Positions 56,757 to 64,000 of a stretch of 64,000 bases of DNA are shown piece by piece. Each line of letters starts with the position of its first letter. Position 1 is the stretch's first letter. Under the pieces are notes generated by a model. It made no database searches. It saw nothing but the letters and a program-made list of their open reading frames with translations, and was not told where the DNA came from. The DNA is from Dactylellina haptotyla. Lineage: Eukaryota > Ascomycota > Orbiliomycetes > Orbiliales > Orbiliaceae. Position numbers and translations under genes: made by a program. The stretch spans positions 7,440,001 to 7,504,000 of the forward strand of contig CM062379.1 of the NCBI GenBank assembly GCA_031310005.1, written 5' to 3'.

Positions 56757-58686
56757 CTACGTGGCTTTGGCGTGCGCAGACGCACCGTCAGCGCTGGTGG
56801 AAGCGCTGGAGTTGCTATGGCCGAAGAACCCGCTCTTCTTCTTTTCGTCTTTTCGCTTTCCCTTCTTATCCTCCTTGTCTCGCGCAGCCTCGGCGACAAG
56901 GGACTCAAATACACCTTCGCCAGCTTCGTCATCAGGGTCTCGCTGTGCCTGTATTGTAAATTTTTATTAGCAAAGTATCATTAAGAAGTGGAAGGGGAAG
57001 GGGGCGCAAAACTGACTTCGCTGAAGACCTTGCCAATCATCATCAAGGCATGCGCTCGTTGGATCCGCTTATCCTGGCTCACGGACTTATCGTAGAGCAC
57101 CTTGTCGCAGACATCACGCAGCACACCTTGAATCTCGAACCTGCTACCCCTCCATGCAGCCATCAAGATCTTTCCTGTAACCTTTCGCTCGTATTCCATC
57201 TTCTTCTCGTCGGTCCATTCTTCGCCACCGGCTTCTTCGAGTTTTGACATGTTTTCCATCTCGACTTGGGCGTCAATCGCGGAGGAGATGGTGTTCCAAG
57301 TTTCTTTGACGACGGTACCTCGATCCTTCATACGGCTAAAGAAACCTTGGATACCGAGAAATTTCTGGGATTTGAGGTACGTGCTAGCCTTCATGGTGTA
57401 TGTTTGTCCGATTGCTATGTGCACGGTTAGTAAGTATTATAGGTGACCCAGTCAAAAATATAGAGAATACTGACAGTGTAAGATTTCAATACCAAAGCTC
57501 TCCATCTTCAAGTTCTCGGCTTCATATCGGATCTTTTCCTCAAAGCTCTTGGTGAGATCTTGGTCACCATCGGTCTCAGTCCATATGCTGATTTTGTTGA
57601 CGAGATTTTCAACCAACATTGCCACACGCTTCTCTCTGATCTCTCTTCGCTCCTTTTCGAATGCCAGCAGCTCCTCCCGCTGTTTTTGCCTTTGTTCTTT
57701 TGTTAGATTATCCTTTTCCTTCCTGGCCTTTTCATCGGCCAGAACCTGCTGGCGATGGTCCTCGTCGGTCTTGTCCATGAGAGCCGGGCGCATAGCAAGA
57801 CGGCTCGTGCTATCCGATGGGGTAACGGGTTTAGAAGTATCGGGAGAAGGTCCGGATGGCGATAAGCCGCTGGGACCCGCTGTGTGCGCGGTTGGCGCGG
57901 TTGGCGTGGTGTGTGGGACCTCTGCTGGTGCTCCTGGTGAGGTAGGTGGCGAGACTGGGTCGACAGGAGCATGCGGCGCACCAGATGCTTGAGCTTGTGC
58001 GTGGGCGGCTTCCGCGGCCTTTTGAACGGCTTCCGGGTCTTCCTCGTTGAGGTCGACGTCTTTCATGGCGATCTCCATAGTTTTGGTGAGATCCTTCATG
58101 AGAGAGATCTCACCGATCCTAGAGTTAGCAATAGCCGTTAGCCTTGTATCTCACACCAAATTATCGGGTTGAGGTAGTATTTCTAGTACCAGTATTCGAA
58201 TGCATCGCCTCCAAATATCATGGAGAAGAATTCATTCGGGTCCTCTGTGATGACGTTGTTAGCGTAGCCGGTCTTTGACCTCATAGATTTCCGGGTGTAT
58301 CTCAGAACATACCGAACCCAGCATCTGGCATAGCCTTCTCCCGCCCATATTTGTCGTATGCGGCTCGTAGGTCCTTGTTACCTAGAACTGAAAGATGCAA
58401 ACTCCCCAAGAGACAGGGGACCAAACGGTTAGCCACAGGAAACATGGGTAAAAGGACTTGTACTATCAACGAAACGTCGGCACCCGCCTCGGCCTCAGCC
58501 TGGGGAGGTTGAAATACCCTGATATGCTTCACCGATCTGCGTGAACTTTTGGTGGGCGGTTTCGTCACCGGGGTTCTTGTCAGGATGGTGGCGGATGGCG
58601 AGCTTCCTGTAGGCGGACTTGATCTCGAGCTCGGTCGCCGTGGGCGCGACGCCTAGACGGTCATAGTATTCGGTGTCTGCGACCAT
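56757..58686 (-). CDS. DnaJ-X domain co-chaperone (Caj1/Djp1-like), six exons
   Basis: Exons 58686-58518, 58387-58313, 58244-58190, 58118-57475, 57414-57017 and 56948-56757 give 510 aa. The J domain has [11 protein letters not shown] and RHHPDKNPG (HPD at 34-36), then [19 protein letters not shown], typical of Caj1/Djp1. Residues about 140-205 are Pro/Thr/Ala-rich and disordered; the X domain follows (LSxxLV-type helices in [20 protein letters not shown] to [20 protein letters not shown]). The tail is Lys/Ser-rich. It stimulates Hsp70; Djp1 helps peroxisomal and mitochondrial protein import. Intron 1 is long (130 nt), and two introns use a GTCAGT donor. All junctions keep frame. Confidence 0.9.
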
Positions 58687-59356
58687 CGGGATAGCGGTCT
58701 TTTGGGGTGCGGATTCGCTGGCTGGTGGGTGTTTCGGAAGGAACGATGTCCTTTGCGGTGGTGGTGGGGTAGAACGCTGATGCGACGGCGAGCTGGCGGA
58801 AGCGGGGTTCTCGTGGGGACGGCTGCTTGCTGGAACCTCTGCAAAGGACGGTGCTATTCGGGACTAGAACAGGTTCAGGAGAATAAGGATCCTGCGCGAG
58901 GAGTGATTCGGAGTCTGTGAGCTTGGAAGAGGAGGAAGAGGGTGTCTGGGATGATGTCGAGAGGGTATGTTATTTACAGAAGGAACTAGTGCTAATTAAT
59001 TTTTGTTGTTGAGGAAAACGTTTGCGCAAGCCGGCAGCGGCAAGCGAGAACGAGCGGCGTCATAGCAGCGGGGCTCAGCGAATTGCAGCTTAATTGGCAT
59101 GTGCCGGCGGTATTACGGACTAACTACGGAGGAGGTGGTTGAAATTCGTGGACATCGAAGCTCTTATTTTAGTTTAATGGTAATAATAACAGTAGTATTA
59201 ATCTATCACAGCCGGACGGCAAGGTACATGAAAGTATACATCGCTCGCTCGCTCGCGGGTGTCTATTTTGTGACAACAGAAAAGATCTTGGTGTTCTTTT
59301 TCACTCGAAAGGGCTCGCTCTCTTGTTTGCCACGTAGACATATTAGATTACCTGGT
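58687..59356. other. Spacer between tandem minus-strand genes
   Basis: Promoter of the DnaJ gene and 3' end of the epimerase/reductase gene; nothing else seen. Confidence 0.5.
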
Positions 59357-60597
59357 TTATTTTGTGCCGCCAGCAGACATTCTCTTGAAGCACTCCTCGT
59401 AGGCCTTGTGGACCTCGGGGATCTCGACGCCGTACTCCTTCATCTTGGTCGTCAACTTGGTGGTGTCGAGCTCGCAGTTGCTCCTGCCAGCCTTCAAGAT
59501 CTTGCTCTGCTCCTCAACGCTGAAGTTGCTGTAGGTGAAGCCGGGGCGGACGTATTTGGCGAACAGGTCGAGGACCTCATTGTGGGAGATGGCGCCGGGG
59601 TTGGTGAAGTTGTACACGCCGGTCTCGCTGTTCTCAGCGAGGATGATGGAGACGGGCAACATGTCAGTGAGCAAGGTGTTGCTCTAATCCTCAAAACAGC
59701 GGGGTTAGCGGGGTATTCAACGTGATAAAGAGCGTGGTGAGGAGACGTACGTTTGGAATGTTGACGACCTTCTCGTACTTGGAGATCTTGGTGACGAAAG
59801 ACCGTGGGTGCAGGTCATCGGAGACTGGCATGCGAAGTCGCAGAATCAAAGCGTTACTGTACTGCTTCATGATCTGGATTCGGCACGAAATCATTAGCGT
59901 CCCTGTTCACGTTGGGAGGATTTTAATACAAATAGAACATACCTCCTCGACCTTGGACTTGGTGGCAGAGTAGTAGCTGCCGGAGAAGTTGGCCGGGTCC
60001 TCCTCGGTGAAGGTCTTTCCGCCAATTGGGTGGGCATCGTCGTAGTGATAGATGCAGCCGGTAGCAAAGACGGTAACGTGGATTTTGTTCAGGTAGCAGC
60101 AATCGGCAAGGTTGAGGGTACCGATGACATTGCTTCGGATGGTCTGCTCCTTGTTGTCTTCGCACCACTGCAAGCAAGATTGGTTAGTCTGAAGCCGGAG
60201 CGGACATGTGGATATCATGAACGGGTATACTCACATCGACGTTGGGACGTCCGGTGACACCGGCGCAGTTGAGGACGTGGGTGGGCTTGAACCTCTCGAG
60301 CTCCTTGAGGACGGCCTCGCGGTTCTCCATGCGGACGGTGGTGCTCTCGACCGTCTTGCCCTGCTTCTGGAGCAGTTCTTTGAGGTGTCTGAAGCCATTG
60401 GCGCGTCGTCAGTGACTGATACGCTCGGATATCTCTTTCTACAGCCCTCAATTGAGGTATCATCATGAGGTTTCTTACCCAGCAACCTGCGGGACGGGGA
60501 CGGTGTTAGTATCATCTGAACGTGTTGGATATTACTAATAGGGGCGTAGACGTACCCATCCTTCTCCACCCCAGATCAAGAATCTGTGTTCAGACAT
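59357..60597 (-). CDS. Bifunctional rhamnose synthase (3,5-epimerase/4-reductase, UER1/BcER-like), six exons
   Basis: Exons 60597-60556, 60486-60479, 60388-60235, 60167-59943, 59873-59751 and 59683-59357 give 292 aa. The enzyme converts UDP- or dTDP-4-keto-6-deoxyglucose to the activated rhamnose donor. The Rossmann motif WGGEGWVAG, the acid-rich CAGVTGRPNVDWCEDNK, FATGCIYHYDDAHP, the Tyr134-x-x-x-Lys138 pair in YYSATKSK, and GVYNFTNPGAISHNEVLDL are those of the plant UER1 and Botrytis BcER family. Exon 2 is only 8 nt (GTTGCTGG), with a strong branch site (GATACTAAC) before it. The 4,6-dehydratase partner is not in this window. Confidence 0.9.
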
Positions 60598-61955
60598 TGT
60601 GATATTATTAAAAGGTTAAAACAAAAATATAATTCGTAACTCTCGTAACAAAAACCCGAAGCTTCGTGAGGGTATTTTTTTAAGGGCGTGATGGTGAGCA
60701 GAAAGGAGGAGGAGCAGAGGAGAAGGAAGACGTGTCAAAGAGATTTTATACGGGGATATTGCGGTGAATAAAGCTAGCTAGCTCGCCAGCTCTCGAAGAG
60801 GGGGAAAGAGAACAGCTAGCACCCATGCAGCCTGCATGCCCGCTGCATTGGCCACCGAGCCCTCCTCTCTTCGGTCTGTGTTAATATTTCTTTTCAGCTT
60901 ACGCGGGCTTATTGATAGGGGAGAGCTTTATCAAATGGGTGCAACCACTTTACAAAGCTCAGACACCGCTGCCGCCCCCTCTCCTCTTCGAGCTCGTCTG
61001 TGGCTGTGTCCCGAGCTCCTGGTTGGCTCGTTTCTTTGTTGGTGGGGTTCGAATTAGCGGTATCTCATCACAGGTAACTAGCCTCGTAATTAAAACGATG
61101 GTACATTTTATAACATCACGTCGAACTGTTGTTTTGGTATTTTATATTATATATTTCTGTGGGATGTATCAGCTGTCTCGACTAACTACACATCCAACTT
61201 ATATATCGATATATAACGGTGCCGTTCCAGATATCCGACACATCTCGCAGCTGCAGGCCTTGGGCGCAGAAGAAACCCACGTCCACAAATTTATAAAACC
61301 ATACGCGAATACAACGTTGCAACATATCTTATAACATATCTTATAACTCTATCTGGCCTCAGAAGTTGGTCCATCTGTGCAGTTTCTTCTCCGCCGATAT
61401 ACGTGCAACCCCATTAATTTCGGCTCAGCCGGTGCGATTTCAAACCATTGGCACTGTTTAAGCGCATTTTATCATTCTGCGCCTGACGCTAACTCAACCG
61501 GGGATTTCGACCAAAAATGAATACACCGCCAACACATTTTCCTTGTTCCGGCACCCCGTACCCCCAACCCCGGTCTTGTACCTCGACAAAGACTACCCCG
61601 ACCCGTTGACTCGCGATCGCGAGCATAGACAAAATACCGAGTTATATATGAATAACCGTCCACAGCAATCCATATGGCCCTAACCTTGCGCGAGAGATTA
61701 GACTAGTTGCACATGTGAAACTCGGGTTTCAGACCTTGCGAGGTCTTGTTGCCAGCATAAGGATCCGTAAAGATGGCTCAGTCGACATTCCATGCTAGGA
61801 TGGAGTCAACGAATGTGTGCATCTATATATGCTCTATCAATATTAACAGCTCCATGCGATATATTCTCGTGTATTGCAATATTGGCGCTGATTTGGGATT
61901 CTGCACTTGTTCAATTCCGATTAATATTGTTATTCTATTAGTTTACTAACTGGAG
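60598..61955. other. Divergent intergenic region
   Basis: Contains a TAGCTAGCTAGC run near 60773-60783 and a tandem 12-nt repeat (AACATATCTTAT twice) near 61318-61342. A 78-codon frame starting at ATG 61098 has a hydrophobic stretch but no other support. Confidence 0.45.
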
Positions 61956-64000
61956 ATGGTGTTGCTTTTCAGGATTTTCGTAGCCGTAATATTTCTGTGT
62001 CTATCGACACCAAAATGCGGCACACTCACCATCGCTGCACCTTCCAGCGTCGACGATTGGTTAAGGGAAGGCCAGTCGTATAATATAGAACTTAAAAGCC
62101 TGAGAAAACGGGTTGGAGGAGACGAGTCGGATCGCCCTGCCAAACGCCCCGGATCACCAACTGACGATGAGTCAAACAAACGGCCGAGGCCAGATGAGAA
62201 GATCGACTTAGATGTTCTCTACGAGCTCGGGCAGAAGGGAGAGGAGATTCTAGAGGAGGAAGAAAAAGTCGCGAATAGCCCGCCAGCACTAGACCCTCAA
62301 CTCGATCTACCAATTTTCATGTCTGAAAATAACATCGTTCAGCCGGAGACAGAGCACATCAATATTGAGTCTATGGGTTTCTTGCTACTTCTCAAAAGAT
62401 CGTACATTATCGCATCGTATGGAACCTATGCTTATATCCAAAAAGAACTGCCCGATGACAAGTTTGGAGCTCGTGGGGAAATATCGATTACAAATCACCA
62501 CATGGCCATCACGCTGGATGAATACTACCCATCAGATATAGTACAGCTTACCGATTGGATTTATAACTATTGGAGTATAGCCTTGCTTCACAGCTCGAGC
62601 TCTGGAGGCGAATTGAGATATATTACTATCGATAATATTAGAGATCTCGAGACTATCAGGATCCTAAGCGGGGTGTTGGATCAGTGGCAGGAACTAGAAT
62701 TCGGGAATGATTTAGGATCTAATTTTCAAGGCGTCGTTCTAAACAGGGAGGATATCAACGAGAAACTAGCACGAAACCATGCTCATGAGCAGCACACGCT
62801 GAAATATATCATGTGGTCCATCCTCTACACAATTCGCCCGGTGTCCTCTATCGTCCGCATGCTTTACATATACCCGAATGCGTTTTATCACCGTCGGCCT
62901 TCCACCATTGCTTTCCAATTGGTGCCAAAGGACGGTATTTTTGTATTTGCGAATATTTTTATTCAGTTGGAGCAGAAGCCGTTAGATAAAATCATGGCCC
63001 CGATTGCCCAGCGCGTACCTCTTTCTAAAATTAGAAATACATTATTCCCAAATCAACTTTATACCCACCCTGCAGCTCCGGATATCACGAGGACATCATA
63101 TACACCTCTGAGACTTAGCGCTGATAATCTCCCAACAACTTTTCTTCGGCATGATGTTAGGTTCGGACAGATTTCGTATAGATTCTCAACCTCGATCCCA
63201 GAAAAGCACTGCGTGTTTGAAAGATTTATTGACAGTGTGGACGAACCGCTGCCACAGGCGCTAGGCTCTGAAGCTGACCGCAATTTGGGCCATGTTTTAT
63301 TCTCCGTATGGATCGAGAACGCCGGTATGGCACGTTTAGACTCGATCACTTTTGGATACGTGGACCCCGAGAGCGTTGCCGTCCTGGATGTGATACGAGG
63401 GTTGCGAAAGCTATCGGACGAACAAAAACGTGAGCTTGGTTTCACCCGTGGGGATGACGAGGCAGTTGCCACTGTTGACAGTTTGGACGATGATTTCGCA
63501 AGTATCTTCGACAAAGTCAAGGCCCTTCGTGAAGGCAAGGTCATCACAGCCCTTATTCAGAACTATGGGCCTAACCTAGGGATTTCTGCCGTGGCGTACC
63601 TCGAGATAGGCAAGTATCTCGACGCCAGCGATGTGAGGAAGCGCGGGGACCTCTTCATGTTGGTCGGGTTCAAACATCCCCGAGACGGTATTGCTGAGAC
63701 TAGTTCGTCTTCGCGTCCTCTTCCCATAGGCGAATTATCCATGTTGGAACTTGATTCTCCTATGAGCCCCGCCATTCTTTCAGACTCAATAGATCTAGAT
63801 TCTCAAATAGGGCTTCAATATACGCTACAAACGGGACCCCAATATACGCCAGCAGAAAATTTGGTAGCCCTCTGCTTGCGCACATTAGCAGATGGTGCAG
63901 CACTCCATACGTCCCGGAAGTTGTGGGAAATGGGGCTTGGGAGTGTTCCGGACCCCAGTCTAGATCTAGAGCCATTGCTTAAAATATTTCAATTCTCTAA
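61956..64000 (+). CDS. Large secreted or membrane-targeted orphan protein (partial, 3' end outside)
   Basis: One uninterrupted frame from ATG 61956 to the right edge, 681 codons with no stop, so the gene continues. It starts with a hydrophobic segment (MVLLFRIFVAVIFLCLSTP) that looks like a signal peptide. Residues about 60-90 are basic and Pro-rich (DRPAKRPGSPTDDESNKRPR) and resemble a nuclear localisation signal, which conflicts with secretion unless the hydrophobic start is not cleaved. The middle is aromatic- and Leu-rich without a recognised domain; a short repeat LQYTLQTGPQYTP lies near the end. Function unknown. Confidence 0.75.
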   Translation, partial: MVLLFRIFVAVIFLCLSTPKCGTLTIAAPSSVDDWLREGQSYNIELKSLRKRVGGDESDRPAKRPGSPTDDESNKRPRPDEKIDLDVLYELGQKGEEILEEEEKVANSPPALDPQLDLPIFMSENNIVQPETEHINIESMGFLLLLKRSYIIASYGTYAYIQKELPDDKFGARGEISITNHHMAITLDEYYPSDIVQLTDWIYNYWSIALLHSSSSGGELRYITIDNIRDLETIRILSGVLDQWQELEFGNDLGSNFQGVVLNREDINEKLARNHAHEQHTLKYIMWSILYTIRPVSSIVRMLYIYPNAFYHRRPSTIAFQLVPKDGIFVFANIFIQLEQKPLDKIMAPIAQRVPLSKIRNTLFPNQLYTHPAAPDITRTSYTPLRLSADNLPTTFLRHDVRFGQISYRFSTSIPEKHCVFERFIDSVDEPLPQALGSEADRNLGHVLFSVWIENAGMARLDSITFGYVDPESVAVLDVIRGLRKLSDEQKRELGFTRGDDEAVATVDSLDDDFASIFDKVKALREGKVITALIQNYGPNLGISAVAYLEIGKYLDASDVRKRGDLFMLVGFKHPRDGIAETSSSSRPLPIGELSMLELDSPMSPAILSDSIDLDSQIGLQYTLQTGPQYTPAENLVALCLRTLADGAALHTSRKLWEMGLGSVPDPSLDLEPLLKIFQFS

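Noticed and set aside
59099-59725. 208-codon plus-strand frame
   Set aside because: Largely antisense to the last exon of the rhamnose synthase gene.
60912-61334. 140-codon plus-strand frame upstream of the last gene
   Set aside because: The start is TTG; from the first ATG it is only 78 codons with one hydrophobic stretch and no other support.

Overview
This is a stretch of a filamentous ascomycete (Pezizomycotina) nuclear genome. The evidence is short introns (about 55-130 nt) with GTRNGT donors and CTRAC/CTAAY branch sites, single-copy genes with fungal homologues (MSH6, SPT5, a PIG-S subunit, CAB4, a class II DAHP synthase, a YBT1-like ABC-C pump), and a large share of secreted or single-span membrane proteins of no known family. 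I cannot fix the genus. The mix of ordinary core genes and many orphan secreted proteins would fit Orbiliomycetes or Leotiomycetes, but that is only a guess.

Layout. 0-18.6 kb is a conserved block: the 3' end of MSH6 (+), a HYPK-like NatA regulator (-), an FAD monooxygenase (+), SPT5 (-), a possible Rrn9-like Pol I factor (+), an F-box protein (+), PIG-S (-) and phosphopantetheine adenylyltransferase (+). 19.6-26.2 kb holds secreted proteins: a proteinase-K-type subtilase, a divergent protein with two DTG motifs, and a Ser/Thr-rich orphan. A class II DAHP synthase with a perfect TGACTCA site upstream lies at 27.7-29.3 kb. From 29.6 to 38.1 kb the minus strand carries a run of small single-span membrane proteins with basic tails, with one secreted ricin-B-type lectin among them. 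A glutaminyl cyclase follows at 38.9-40.1 kb.

41.7-46.1 kb is the most unusual part. Two paralogous genes point at each other. Each has a PD-(D/E)XK-like domain joined to a compact kinase-like domain, with the same intron plan. The pairing recalls fungal Spok-type spore killers and Crinkler-type effectors. A 4.7 kb gene-poor stretch (46.1-50.8 kb) with a short perfect palindrome follows. Then come core genes again: an ABC-C transporter (+), a DnaJ-X protein (-), and a bifunctional rhamnose epimerase/reductase (-) with an 8-nt microexon. The window ends inside a large secreted orphan gene (+).

All exon models come from splice signals, reading-frame continuity and homology remembered by eye; no search or transcript data were available.
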